Source: Culex pipiens pallens (lineage: Eukaryota > Arthropoda > Insecta > Diptera > Culicidae). From it: a stretch of 64,000 nt of DNA. Made by a program: the position numbers and the translations under genes. The number at the start of each line of letters is the position of its first letter. The stretch's first letter is position 1. Below are positions 1 through 10,111 of this stretch, one piece after another. Under the pieces are notes generated by a model. It saw only the letters and a program-made list of their open reading frames with translations. It did no database searches and was not told the origin of the DNA. Location: assembly GCF_016801865.2 (NCBI RefSeq), contig NC_068938.1, positions 213,835,611-213,899,610 of the forward strand, written 5' to 3'.

Positions 1-312
1 CTGGGGTGAAATAAGGCTTAAGTCTAATTTAAGAAAGCAATTTTTTTTTCAAGAGCACTTGAAAACATCAAATCTGGAGTCGTTAAACCAGAGTTGATAG
101 CATGACATTGATATGAAAAAATTAAACTCGATCGGAATGGCTTGGAGTCATACTTAACTTGGTAGAGAAATGTTCAAAGCACCTCGAGAAGCAATTTAAG
201 CAAATTTGGAAATGTTTTCATAACTTGCTTATTTCAGTTACGGAAATGGTGCACTATAGAATTATTTTGACACGCATGAAATGCCATGATTTCCACAACA
301 AATAGTAGTTTA

Positions 313-428
313 TGCAACAAGTTGCAAAAATAGGATTTTTTCAGCACGAGGCGTACATTTATCCAACGAGGTTCACCGAGTTGGATAAATACGAAGAGTG
401 CTGAAAAAATCAAGTTTTGCAACGAGTT
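313..428. repeat. Short imperfect palindrome (MITE-like hairpin)
   Basis: Two arms of about 50 bases face each other: the left arm contains GATTTTTTCAGCAC and ATTTATCCAAC, and the right arm contains their reverse complements. TTGCAA-type sequence lies at both outer edges. It resembles a small non-autonomous DNA transposon or its hairpin relic. No gene is seen in the surrounding 1-1187. Confidence 0.6.
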
Positions 429-555
429 CCATACAACATTTTTTGCAATTTCGAAAAACACCCATTGAGTGAATTTTTAAGTCGAATTTTCATGTATTTT
501 GTCAATAAATCGTTTAAATCAAAAAAATGTTGAAAAGTGTTACTTTTAGAAACAA

Positions 556-733
556 GTGCTAAAAAGTTCAACTTTTCAGCACCCATTTCAGTGCTAAAAA
601 GTAGAACTTTTCAGCATTTATTTTGAAAAAATATAAAAAAAAATATTGAAAAATGTTACTTTTCGGTACTAGTGTTGAAAAGTTCAACTTTTCAGCACCC
701 ATTTCAGTGCTGAAAAGTAGAACTTTTCAGCAC
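556..733. repeat. Two copies of a palindromic 60-bp unit, 116 bp apart
   Basis: A unit of about 61 bases starts at 556 and again at 672. Each unit contains AAAAGTTCAACTTTT and AAAAGTAGAACTTTT palindromes flanked by AGTGCT/AGCACT. The copies are nearly identical apart from a few substitutions, which suggests a partial tandem duplication of a hairpin-forming repeat. Confidence 0.65.
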
Positions 734-1196
734 TGTTATTGAAAGGTATTTATTTTCCATTCTGTTATTTTTGGTAGGGAAAAGTAGGCCGTTTCGTTTC
801 TCCAGAAGGACAGGAAAAGTTGACAGTTTCACAGTGGAATTGCAAAAAATAAGTTTTAATCGAAAAATTGACTGAAGTTTCGGATTCTGTGTACAATTCT
901 TTACTAAGCACAGATTTAATTAGTTTCTTGAAAATATGCTTTCTTTTGCATTTTAAAAGATTTCAAAAATGTCTACACATTTCTAGCCATTTTCGTTGAA
1001 CAAATTTGTTTGTATGTTTAGATTGAAATGAAATCGATTTTTATTGTAATAGAAATTGATTTCTTTTATGGAAAAATATTGTACTTATAAATTTTGAGGA
1101 AAATTCTATCTATTTATTCACAAATATTTTAATGTAAAAATAAAAGTGAAATAAAAAGTAAATAATTAATGTAATGAAATATTCCAAGAAATAGTA

Positions 1197-1516
1197 AAGT
1201 AAAGTAAATCTTTCCCAGTTCCTGAGGGGAACACCCTTGAAGAGTATCGGGGCCGGCATTTACAAAGCGGATTCAGTGGCAGTTTCATTCTCAACTTAAT
1301 GTTAACATGTTAAGGTTAATGTTAACATTCCATAGGTCGCCTCCCTAAGGTGTCGTGATAAGGTCCAGTTTGTGAGGATACACTACCTTCCCTTTACTAA
1401 GCAATCGATTCCAGAAGGGAAAAGATCACCAGTTGTGTTGGTCCGAGCCGGGATTTGAACCCCGATCTACCGCTTACGAGGCGGAAGCGTTACCACTGGG
1501 CTACGTGGCTCGGGAT
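1197..1516 (-). mobile_element. tRNA-derived SINE with 9-bp target duplication
   Basis: Read on the minus strand, the head (about 1516-1440) folds as a tRNA-like sequence: an A-box-like GTAGCCCAGTGGTAACG, an anticodon loop CTCGTAA (anticodon CGT, threonine type) and a B box GGTTCAAATCC. A non-tRNA body follows and ends in a TTTAC-repeat tail at 1197-1210. GAAATAGTA is duplicated exactly at 1188-1196 and 1517-1525, marking the insertion ends. The flanks and tail show it is a retroposed SINE, not a functional tRNA gene. Confidence 0.85.
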
Positions 1517-1918
1517 GAAATAGTACATCTGACGTAAATATTTTAGTTTTCACACTTCAAGTCTGAAATTTTAAAGAATCGCATGAAATTAATTTTTTAA
1601 AAGCAAAAAAAAAAACAAAGCAATCCATTTTAACGACCCCCGGGTCTTTACTGCCGTTTTACGGCGATATGATGTATACGCCATTTTGGACATTTTCAAT
1701 TTTATTGTACAGTCTGATAAAGAATCTTAAAAGCTACCTCCTGACGAAAGAATTTTTCAAAAAAATGCTCTGGAGCCCATTTTATTAAGCAAACAAACAA
1801 TGTATACATTGAGAATTGATAGAAGTCAAATTGTTGATTTGAGGTTTTGGGACCAAATCAAGACTGGGCAATATTTTATTACATTATTTCGATTTAATTC
1901 TTAAGGGGACGTCCATTA

Positions 1919-2070
1919 GGCGTCATCCATAAAGTACGTCACGTTCTGAGGGAAGAGGGGGGTTTTGAGCAAGCGTGACATTGCGTGTTAAAAGCATAGG
2001 GAAATCGTGACAAAGGGGGGTGGAGTAAATTTTGGCTGATTTTAATGTGACGTACTTAATGGATGACACC
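1919..2070. mobile_element. Nested MITE (GGCGTCATCCATAAAGTACG ends)
   Basis: Inverted ends: CGTCATCCATAAAGTACGTC at left and GACGTACTTAATGGATGACAC at right, about 150 bp apart, with no coding capacity. The 'catccataaa' end motif recurs in the MITE at 42936-43093, suggesting a wider family. Confidence 0.65.
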
Positions 2071-2179
2071 TTATCCACATCCACGTAGACACTTTTTTGA
2101 AAATTCTAGACCCACCCACCTCCCTTGCGGACAATTGTTCATGCAAAAAATGTGTTTATGGAGCGTAGACAATCGCTAA

Positions 2180-2331
2180 GGGAGCGTTCTTTTATTACGT
2201 AACGCAAAAAATCGGATTTTTAGACCCCCTCCTTCTGTAACAAAATCTCCATACAAATTTTAAAAAAATGTATGGAGCGTAACACGGCCTCCGATCCCCC
2301 CTCCCCAACTGCGTAATAAAAGAACGCTCCC
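2180..2331. mobile_element. 152-bp MITE with TAA target duplication (PIF/Harbinger-like)
   Basis: Near-perfect inverted termini GGGAGCGTTCTTTTATTACG / CGTAATAAAAGAACGCTCCC are flanked by TAA at 2177-2179 and 2332-2334. A 3-bp TAA target duplication is typical of PIF/Harbinger-derived MITEs. The superfamily call is inferred from the target site only. Confidence 0.75.
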
Positions 2332-2940
2332 TAATACCCTCCCCCCCTTAAAGTATCCACGTGGACAATGCATTAAGGGATCCGCTCAGCTGTCAAAATA
2401 GCTGGCACAAAAAATATAGCCTGCTTTGATCGAGCAATGTATACATACATCATTGGGAAGGAAAAGTAGTGATTTTTTATTGCTATTTTTTCGGCCAAAT
2501 GATGTTTGTGGTTTAAAATCGTAGAGAATAGGAAAAAACAAGAAATTTTGTAGGGGCCACATTTTTATTGTACTTTTTAACAGTTTCTACAGAGCAGACC
2601 TTAAATTAGTCATTTTAAATTGAAAAAATTAACAAAAACAGAAAATCGTGTCTACAGCAAAATCACCTCAATGGCGTATACATCATATCGCCGTAAAACG
2701 GCAGTCTTGTGGTCTCTGTTGCAAGTTTCTGCTCATTTCTAGGCGTTCGAAGGTTATGTGTGGTGAGTCACCCAAAACCTCTTTTACGCAAATGGACCGA
2801 CGTTTTACTTCCCCATCCGATAGAAGGCGTGATCAGGCAAATCTCGTCTCGAAAAATGCCACCGGGTTCGTCTGGGATTGAACCCAGGCCAAACTGGGGT
2901 GAGAGGCTACTACGCTAACCACTGTGCCACCGGACCCGGA

Positions 2941-4160
2941 ATGCTTCTGATTAACATGTCTATTGATTTATCAATCCATCGCGATTTTTTAAGTCATCAT
3001 ACTTATGACCAACAACAAGAACTAACAACCAATCAATTGATATCATCATCTCCATGTCAGCTATGCTTCTTGTTCAGGCACTTTGACTCTGATTACAACA
3101 ATTTACAGACTTTAAAAATATAAGTCGGTGCTCAGACCACACTTTGATTGACACAAAACCGCCTTCATTGAAATCATTATCACGTGTTTCCGCCGCCAAC
3201 GCCATAATACTCATTTGCTCCAGTTCTATTCTAAACACACACAGTCCTTGGTGTAACCAAATATATCACGGCAAGCAGCAAAATGCCGTAACATGCCAGG
3301 AACAAATCCGACTGTTTGACCGAACTAGTTACATGCAAGTCGTCCACGCTGCTGCACCCGTAACCCGATCCGACCCGAACTGCACGTGATGAAGCAGTAA
3401 AACTGGCGCGTTCCTTAAGACTTTTGGTTCTTCGTCACGGCTACTTGCCAAGGTAGACGCGAAGAAACCGGCTAATCTTCACCGAAGTTACACTAAACTT
3501 GATATTCCTCGGTAGCTATTGCGTTTCGATGGAGTTGCCTGGTCGTCGTGCGTTCCATAGTTCAAGCTCGATTGAATTTCCAGTCACTTCCAAGAAGTCA
3601 CTGGCTCGCAGATCATAGGTTAATCTGGGTGACGAACAAACAGTCTACAAATCTGTGTTGCGGACAGATCCTGTTAGCACTAGTTAGGCTTGAAGTCCTG
3701 AACACCTCCGCACAAAAAAAAGGCACCGCTAAACCTCCAACTCCATAAGCTGTTCATAATTCCAACGCGCTGCGAGGTCGCGCAACGTGTGCCTCGTGGG
3801 AGGCCGTTACGCATGATCACGTTTGAACGCCCACACATCACACACAGCACGACCAGCAATCAACACCCTTGAATCCAACGCTCCCCAGAGCAACACGTTT
3901 CAATGTTACATTAATTGAATTATTGCGAAAAACTCGGTATCGATTTTGCACAGGTCGACACAGTTTTTCCTGACACTTTTCCCCACAAATCCAGCAATTG
4001 CTTCAGAAACATCTTGAAACTTCCAACCTCTCGCACAGCTTTACCAGAGCCGGTTCCCGTTAATCCGTTCCGCGGTCCGTCCGAAAATCGCGGCCAACAC
4101 GGTTAATCCAATTTGTGGTTTGGCACAGTTTTCCTCCTGCTCCTGGTTTTCCAAGCTGCT
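2941..4160. other. Gene-poor, moderately GC-rich stretch; probable 5' region of a minus-strand gene
   Basis: No convincing coding exon is visible. From about 3120 the sequence is less AT-rich and free of obvious transposons, unlike its neighbours. With the minus-strand core promoter at 4166-4200, this fits a 5'UTR exon plus the start of an intron of a gene running left out of the window. A possible donor, CTG|GTAAAG on minus, has its exon end at 4045. This is inference. Confidence 0.35.
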
Positions 4161-4165
4161 TTTTC

Positions 4166-4200
4166 TGAACCACACGCGCGAGTTGCCAACGACGAACTGA
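4166..4200 (-). promoter_or_regulatory. Inr + DPE core promoter, minus strand
   Basis: On the minus strand TTCAGTTCG gives an arthropod initiator with A+1 at 4198. Exactly at +28 to +33 lies GGTTCA (4171-4166), which matches the first five positions of the DPE consensus RGWYV. The spacing rule between Inr and DPE is strict, so the pair is informative. No TATA box was seen. The same spacing occurs at the caspase and threonine dehydrogenase promoters in this window. Confidence 0.55.
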
Positions 4201-4615
4201 ACTGGCCGTGGCGTGGCGAGGGCTGTCCAGTTCCGACCACTTACCAGGTGACCGGCATTCGACAGGGAAGCCCTAGGAACATGCGTTTCGGGTTGTAACG
4301 GAGACGTGGGTTAGGGAGTGTTACGGTTGGGTTTAGGTGAGCGCAGACATCATTTGAATATTTGTCATTCCTATCTGAAAATATAATGCTAAAATAATAC
4401 ATACTCAGGAAATGAATTGGTATTAAAACCCTTATAAGAGGGAATTCTTAAATGTTTGACAGGTTAAGGAACTTATTTTGGATTTTTTGAGAATCAGCTT
4501 GCTCACTTCCTTTTAATAAATATATTACATGTTTTCAGATAAAATTGCATTTTAAAAGCTGTAATAGAATGTCGACGTCAATTTGGAACAATATTAAACT
4601 AATCCGTTAATATTA

Positions 4616-5086
4616 GGGTGCCCAGAATCCTCGCTCCACAAGCTGAAAATTGTTCCTTGACCTATTTTAGGACTATGGGCCAAATATGAGCAAAATTGGT
4701 CAACATTTACCCATTGATACTCGGAGGTGAAGTTTGTTTGGGAGAAATCTAAAAAATGTTTGAAAAACCCAATTTTCATACGGTTTGGTCTGCACGACCT
4801 GCTACGTCTATCCAAATATTCCCAAAAGTGAGATTCTTATTGGAAATTTAATGCTCTACAACTTTGTAGAACAAACCAAAGCTGTAAAACTCGACCCTGA
4901 AAAGTTATTAGCGATTTAAAAATGTCATTTTTGCAAAAAAAAAAAACATTTTTTTCACCAACTTCAAGCTCGGGCATCAATGGGTTAATCTCAAGCAATT
5001 TCGCTCAAAATTGGCACAGATGCATAAAATAACTCAAAAAAACGTTTTTCGCTTGTGGAGCAGGTGGTCATTTTTTTTGGGCACCC
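4616..5086. mobile_element. 471-bp MITE with TA target duplication (mariner-like)
   Basis: Ends GGGTGCCCA and TGGGCACCC are exact inverted copies and are bounded by TA dinucleotides at 4614-4615 and 5087-5088. The interior is AT-rich without a transposase. TA duplication suggests a Tc1/mariner-type non-autonomous element. Confidence 0.75.
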
Positions 5087-5088
5087 TA

Positions 5089-6535
5089 GTTACTAATATG
5101 CATAAAAAATTTCCACGGTTTTGTTCGATCGCGAATCAGTTCAATACGAAGCGTCTGATCGAGGTGCTCTTTGTTGCGTTGGGTTCGTATAAGTCCAAGG
5201 AAGGTTTAAACGCTAACTAATTGACACTTTGGCCACTCTAGAACCGATTCCAGAGCATCGGCAAATTGTATGGAGAAAGTCACGTAAAATCAAATTTTGA
5301 TCACAGGAGGCTGACTAAGCAAAAAAGCAAAAAACGTCAACAAACAAAAAAAAAGGCAAAACGAAGTTTGTCGGGTACGGCTTGTTTTGAATAATAAACT
5401 TAACAAAAGTCTTGTTTTTACATGTTCTTTTAGCCTATTGAATAAACAAGTAATGTTTGTTCTAAAAAATCCAAAATAAACACGACTTTCGTGCTGTCCC
5501 ATATGCAAAATAAAGGCAAGTCAGTTCCTCATATAGAAATGTCTCGTAAATCTTTTGAGTGGATGCAGCATTGTTTAAATTTTATGTCTTCAAGAATACG
5601 TAAAGATTGAAAATAACATTATCTGTTCATTTCTGAAGAAATATTTGAATATTAAAAACGAAATAATCCAACCCTTTTGTGCTATTTTTCTTTTGCAAGG
5701 GAAAACCACGGATAGAAAAAAAAATCTTGCCGTTATGGTTAATATCTACACCATACAATTAGTTCTATTAAGTCTAGAATAGGCTTGATTTGGGCTTGAT
5801 CCTGGTTCTGGAAAAGGTTCCACCTGAGCGGATTTTTTTTTTCAAATTAATTTCAAGGGTTTAGCAGTTGAGATTTGCAGTCACATGTTACTTGACTCTG
5901 TAGTATTTTAACAATTTTTGATGTCGTTTCTGTAACATCTAGGAATTCTATCAAAATCTGAAATAAACTCATTTTTATCATTTGGTGATCATTACTTACT
6001 TGAAATTTACCAAAACAAACCTGGAAATGACGGTTGTACCAGGTTGAACCTCTAGTGTAAATGTCCAAGCCTACCTTTATTTATGGACAAATAAAGTCAA
6101 GTCGGTCTCTTGTTTAAAATTCTATAAACTTACCTCTAAATTGCTAGATTTTTAAATCAAATTTATGATATTGGTGTTTTTTGAACTGATATTGAAATAA
6201 CTGTATGAAAAATTATATAGAAATTATTGGCTTAGAATGAGAAAAATGGGGTAACTTTTTTTGGTCTTCTCACAGCGTTATCTCTGCACTAACTTTTTAC
6301 ATATGGGACGGACTAGATTGGAGCGGCAGTGGTGGTTAATAATTTAGGGTCCCGAAATAGTAAATTGAAATGAATCACGATATTTGAAACGCTTCTACAA
6401 ACAACACAAAGAAACCCTTTTTTTATAGATACATTCTGAATCAAGATTTGAATGTTTTTCTAAAACAAACATGGCCGACCGGGAATGATACCTTTCAGAG
6501 CCTTAAAACAAATCGAAATGGCACGATTTTTGCAG
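5089..6535. other. AT-rich intergenic stretch, nothing recognised
   Basis: Only short, compositionally random ORFs are present. No repeat with clear ends was found by reading. Confidence 0.5.
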
Positions 6536-6539
6536 AATT

Positions 6540-6825
6540 GGATACAAAATTACTTACTTTTTACATCAAATTCAAGTTTTGCGACCTCATCTTAGTCAAA
6601 TTAAAGTGAGATTGCCAATTTTAATTATCAAATGCACTTTCTTAATATTTTATAACCGCCATTTCAGACGGCTACCTTGTACATAAAAATGCATAGTCAC
6701 AGTAGTGTAGAGGTCACACTCAAGCTTGATAATCAAAAATAAGATAACAACAAAAAATTGTGACTCGATTTTCTGAAGTGATTTTTTCCTATAGGCCTAC
6801 GGATAATCGAGTCTGGACTGTATAT
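6540..6825. repeat. Fragment of pogo-like 'GGATAATCGAGTC' repeat family
   Basis: The right edge CGGATAATCGAGTCTGGACTGT (6799 onwards) and an internal stretch (CATCAAATTCAAG...GCGACC near 6567) match the copy at about 31955-32614 in order. 'Cgattatccga' termini are typical of pogo/Tigger-type elements. The left end is not clear, so this is treated as a fragment. Confidence 0.5.
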
Positions 6826-6929
6826 AAAAATTGAATTTATGAATAAGGCATGATCGCATCTGTTTTTTCTTCGGATTGTAGGCAACTTTGAAAAAATACA
6901 GCATTAATTTTCTAGATCTTAAATTATTA

Positions 6930-6935
6930 TTTATT
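6930..6935 (-). terminator. Poly(A) signal of caspase gene 1
   Basis: AATAAA on the minus strand, 44 bases past the stop codon at 6979-6981; the position suits the 3' end of the minus-strand caspase. Confidence 0.6.
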
Positions 6936-6978
6936 CAAATAATGGTTCTACCACATCTTTGTAATGTAAGTAATTGTT

Positions 6979-7921
6979 TCACTCTTCGAAAAGTTTACAT
7001 TCTGTTTTCTCCGTAAAGTAGAATACCTTGGTCAGCTTGGAAACAACGCAAGGCATCTGCTTCTTGTTGTCAAACTTTTCCTCTTTGTGACTTGATTGGT
7101 ACTCGTATGCTATTCTTCGAGAAACATCGGTCAGTAGTGTCAAAAGATCACGTTCGCTTGCTTCTTCACTCAGTTCTTTACAAAGCGACTGGATGAACCA
7201 CGAGCCCTTTTCTTTATTTCGAAATGAGTAAAAACCCTCATACGTTGAGTACATCATCAAAAGATCCGCCATTGGCGGGCTCGAGTTCAACTCTTTAAAG
7301 TTTCTTCCATCCATCTGGTCACTTAGTCGTACACGCCCATGGGTCCGTTTGTACTTTACTCCATCGTCCACTGCTGTTCCTCGACACGCTTGGATGAAGA
7401 AAATCTTAGGCTTTCCAACCAACGAGGGGCACTTGTTTCCAACAAAATTTGCCCACAGCGAATCCACGGGGTAAGATACATCACTAGCACACAATTCCTT
7501 GTCTCCATGAGTCATAATGACTATCATGAGGCAGTCACAATCTGTATGGTCTTTCTTGGACCACTTCTCCAGTGTCTCCAACACTTCCGCTTTTTTGAGG
7601 TCATTATGCACAAAAACACTAAATTTAAGATCTTTCAATACTTGTACTATATCATCCCGATCTTTGTTGGTGCCTTCGCGCCAGGATTCCTTCGAAAAAT
7701 TTTCATGGTTAAACACCAACGCAACTCCTCGATACTTATGAGTCGTATTGTAAAACTCCTCTGAAGGAGAGTACTCTAGATTTTCAGATGCCACCGGCAC
7801 TGGCTCGGAAACTTTTGATCTAAAAAATACATTAAATATAAAATGCTGCGATCTTTTCGTTCTCTAAGTCTTACATGTTACATCCATCTCGATGGTTCGT
7901 ACTTTTGAATCCGTTGTCCAT
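6979..7921 (-). CDS. Short-prodomain effector caspase, catalytic residues intact (paralog 1)
   Basis: A cysteine protease of caspase clan CD that cleaves after aspartate in apoptosis. Two exons on minus: 7921-7875 (ATG in a good context, ends AT|GTAAG) and 7819-6979 (after TTTTTAG). They join in frame to a 295-aa protein, with only about 40 residues before the protease domain and no CARD or DED. Visible landmarks are the S1-pocket Arg in KYRG (about R46), catalytic His in MTHG (about H120), catalytic Cys in QACRG (about C161) and FYSFR (about R216), where most effector caspases have SWR. The C-terminal small subunit keeps GSWFIQSLCKEL. The interdomain linker carries several Asp residues, as expected for processing. 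It lies head to head with paralog 2 and has the same exon-1 size class and intron phase as paralogs 2 and 3. The family is certain; the one-to-one name (DrICE/Dcp-1-like or CASPS type) is not. Confidence 0.93.
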
Positions 7922-7939
7922 GGTTGCCAAAGAATAATC

Positions 7940-7974
7940 CGATCTGCTTGTTGCCTCACTCTAGTTCGTACTGA
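7940..7974 (-). promoter_or_regulatory. Inr + DPE core promoter of caspase paralog 1
   Basis: On minus, GCTCAGTACG places A+1 at 7972, and AGATCG (7945-7940) sits exactly at +28 to +33, matching DPE RGWYV. The 5'UTR would be 51 nt. The same arrangement precedes paralog 3, which supports a shared ancestral promoter. Confidence 0.7.
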
Positions 7975-8093
7975 GCTTCTCCACGAAGTTTATCCCAAGC
8001 AGTCACTTCTTCCTCGTATTCTGGATGAGTAATAATTGATAAACTGGCTTGCTTATTTTGCCCCAGAAATACATTTATAAAAACCGACTCAAC

Positions 8094-8242
8094 CCTCCTA
8101 CGTAGTTGATGCCTTCCTCCCTCACATATTTTTTTTATAGATAAAAGTGGGTCGAATACAAAAAAGTTGGTCTACAAAGTTTTAATAAAAAGTCAATTTT
8201 TCAAGCAAGATTACAGCCTTTCCTTAGTAAGGAAGGCAAAAG
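8094..8242. mobile_element. Short copy of the 'GCCTTCCTCACT / GAGGAAGGC' inverted-end repeat
   Basis: The left edge CTACGTAGTTGATGCCTTCC and the right edge TTAGTAAGGAAGGCAAAA are inverted around GCCTTCC. The right part (GTGGGTC...ACAAAGTTTT...GCAAGATTACAGCC) matches 15121-15198 in order, so this is a compact relative of the element that spans 8978-15198. It occupies most of the intergenic space between caspase paralogs 1 and 2. Confidence 0.6.
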
Positions 8243-8402
8243 TGCTCCCTAGATTTGCACTCAGGAGCGTTAGTTGAGGGTTCAGTGCATCAGCATAATT
8301 AAACTGAACCAACATGGTATGTGCGAATATTATCAGTTTGCCCCTTTTTATTCTTTCTCATCCGGTGAAGTATGTTATCTTGAAATATGTTTGGTTTGAA
8401 AT

Positions 8403-8437
8403 TCAGTGTCGATTTGACTGAGGATCAAACCGGATTA
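8403..8437 (+). promoter_or_regulatory. Probable Inr/DPE core promoter of caspase paralog 2
   Basis: GAAATTCAGTG gives A+1 at 8405, and GGATTA lies at +28 to +33 (8432-8437), matching four of five DPE positions. The predicted 5'UTR is 54 nt, the same length as at paralog 3, where GAAATTCAGT is also found. A weaker alternative TCAGT is at 8282-8286. Confidence 0.5.
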
Positions 8438-9059
8438 CAATCAATCAAATTAACTATAATGGACGGATCGAATAATACGGATAAGCTGGATATTTTTCAC
8501 TTTTTTGAAGAAAGGTAAGATGCATATTATATTGCATAATATTGTACTCAGAAGTTCCTCTGAAAATTTGAGCTCATAGCGTTAATGTTTAATGGGTGGT
8601 ATTTTGAACTATTAAATATAGTAAATTTGCACAACAGCCGAATTACACGAATAGTTTTGAAAACAACATATTGAAAAAGAGATAAATAAGTATATCGTGA
8701 GTTCTTAAGGGGTTGCATACATGTAAATCGGCAAAAATGTCAGAAATTGGTAGGAGCAAACACTTCAACTTTTTTCAAAATCGGTTTCCAGGGCATTAAA
8801 ATGTACATTTTCATCTATTAACAAAATAAATTTGAAGAAATTTAGTTGAATCATTACCGAGATATAGCTTTTTGAAGTCAACAGTTTCAACATTTTTAGC
8901 CGATTTGGTCAAAGCAGTGTTGAGATATCGTGGCACCCGTAAATCAACTCGATGTTCAGAGAAAAACTAACTTGATCCACCTATGTGGTTGATGCCTTCC
9001 TCACTTTTTACCAACAATGTGTAATATGAGCGGTTTGGACACATACTTCAGCTTTTTTT

Positions 9060-9550
9060 TTAGATCCAGAAAAATAAGTACACAGATATAACTTGAGTGG
9101 TAATAACTCGATACAGAGTTGTTTTGGACTCATTGGAAAGGTCTTTTGATAATCTAACCAACGATGGGTCGGATGGTGGATCCGGACATAGTTTACATAC
9201 ATTTAAGTGAGATCCGGCTTCCAAAAAGTACATCAATATCACTTAAGGGGCCATATCTCGAGACAGGGTTGCCAGATCTTCAATGTTTTGGACTCATTTG
9301 AAAGTTCTTTTGATTACCTAACCAACAATGGGTCGGATGATGGACCCGGACATAGTTTACATACATTTAAGTGAGATCCGGCTTCCAAAAAGTACATAAA
9401 TATCACTTAAGTGGCAATATCTCGAGACAGGGTTGCCAGATCTCCAATGTTTTGGACTCGTTGAAAAGGTCTTTTAATAACCTAACCAATGATGGGTCGG
9501 ATAGTAAATCCAGACATAGTTTACATACATTTAAGTGAGATCCGGATATA
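9060..9550. repeat. 164-bp tandem repeat, about three copies
   Basis: The marker CATAGTTTACATACATTTAA occurs at 9187, 9351 and 9515, an exact 164-base period. Units share GGGTCGGAT, TTTTGGACTC and CTCGAGACAGGGTTGCCAG and differ by scattered substitutions. A more diverged partial unit precedes them. It lies inside the older repeat that hosts the retrotransposon. Confidence 0.85.
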
Positions 9551-9707
9551 TGTGAAAATGCATTTTTATACATAACTTTTGAACTACTTATCGAAACTTC
9601 AATCTGTATAAAACTCGATCTATGGGACCCTAAACCAAGTCGAATGCAACAGGTTCGGGTCAAATCGGTTCAGCCAGTGCCGAGAAACATGAGCTAGTTT
9701 GTTGGTC

Positions 9708-9708
<1 letters not shown>

Positions 9709-9764
<56 letters not shown>

Positions 9765-9771
9765 TACACAC
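9709..9771. repeat. (CATA)/(CA)n microsatellite at the retrotransposon 5' junction
   Basis: Pure CA/CATA repeats directly abut the 5' end of the retrotransposon. The last 11 bases, CACATACACAC (9761-9771), recur directly after its poly(A) at 15065-15075 and could be the target-site duplication. Confidence 0.9.
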
Positions 9772-10111
9772 GCGGACCAGCAGCGGGAGGATGTCTAGGA
9801 CGTGGCGGAATTGAACAAGGGCTCTGTTTAATTTCTTCGAAAAAAAAACCACATGGGTCCGTAAACACCTCTGTCAAGCGATCGAACGCCGCTATAAGTG
9901 TTTTAGCCCAAAACCTCACCAAACCCCGAATCCAAGATGTGACGCGACCCGTGTCGAGGGATGCATGGCTGGGGGGGTTCAACAAATTCCCAGTCGATAA
10001 CGGAGCCTGTGGGGCACAGGGGCGAACCCCACACGTAATTTGCCCTTACTGCGTCACGGCAGGGCACTGGCGCAGCGGACCGTATTTCCCTAGCGACTCG
10101 TGGGATTCAAA

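Larger units (their letters stand above)
1650..2705. mobile_element. 1.06-kb foldback/MITE with about 36-bp perfect terminal inverted repeats
   Basis: The left end starts ACTGCCGTTTTACGGCGATA and the right end is its reverse complement. The inverted match extends for about 36 bases through ATGATGTATACGCCATT. There is no ORF of note inside. It sits within a SINE and itself carries two smaller MITEs (1919-2070 and 2180-2331). The flanking bases (CTTT left, CTTG right) do not give a clean target duplication, so the superfamily is not assigned. Confidence 0.8.
1629..2940 (-). mobile_element. Second tRNA-derived SINE, split by a MITE
   Basis: On the minus strand the head lies near 2938-2865, with an A box TGGCACAGTGGTTAGCG and a B box GGGTTCAATCC, and the body runs to 2706. 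The expected 3' piece (AAAGACCCGGGGGTCG on minus) is found on the far side of the MITE at 1629-1649, so the SINE was cut by the 1650-2705 insertion. The promoter boxes are recognisable. The tRNA fold is weaker than in the SINE at 1197-1516. No clear target duplication was found. Confidence 0.7.

Noticed and set aside
1440..1515. tRNA-Thr(CGT) gene on minus
   Set aside because: tRNA-like head of a SINE with body, tail and target duplication; anticodon stem has a mismatch.
4113..4298. Signal-peptide-like plus ORF (FLLLLVFQAAFS)
   Set aside because: Starts at TTG, and the region fits better as the antisense of a minus-strand leader exon with an Inr/DPE at 4166-4200.
7339..7764. 141-codon plus ORF
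   Set aside because: Antisense to caspase paralog 1 exon 2.
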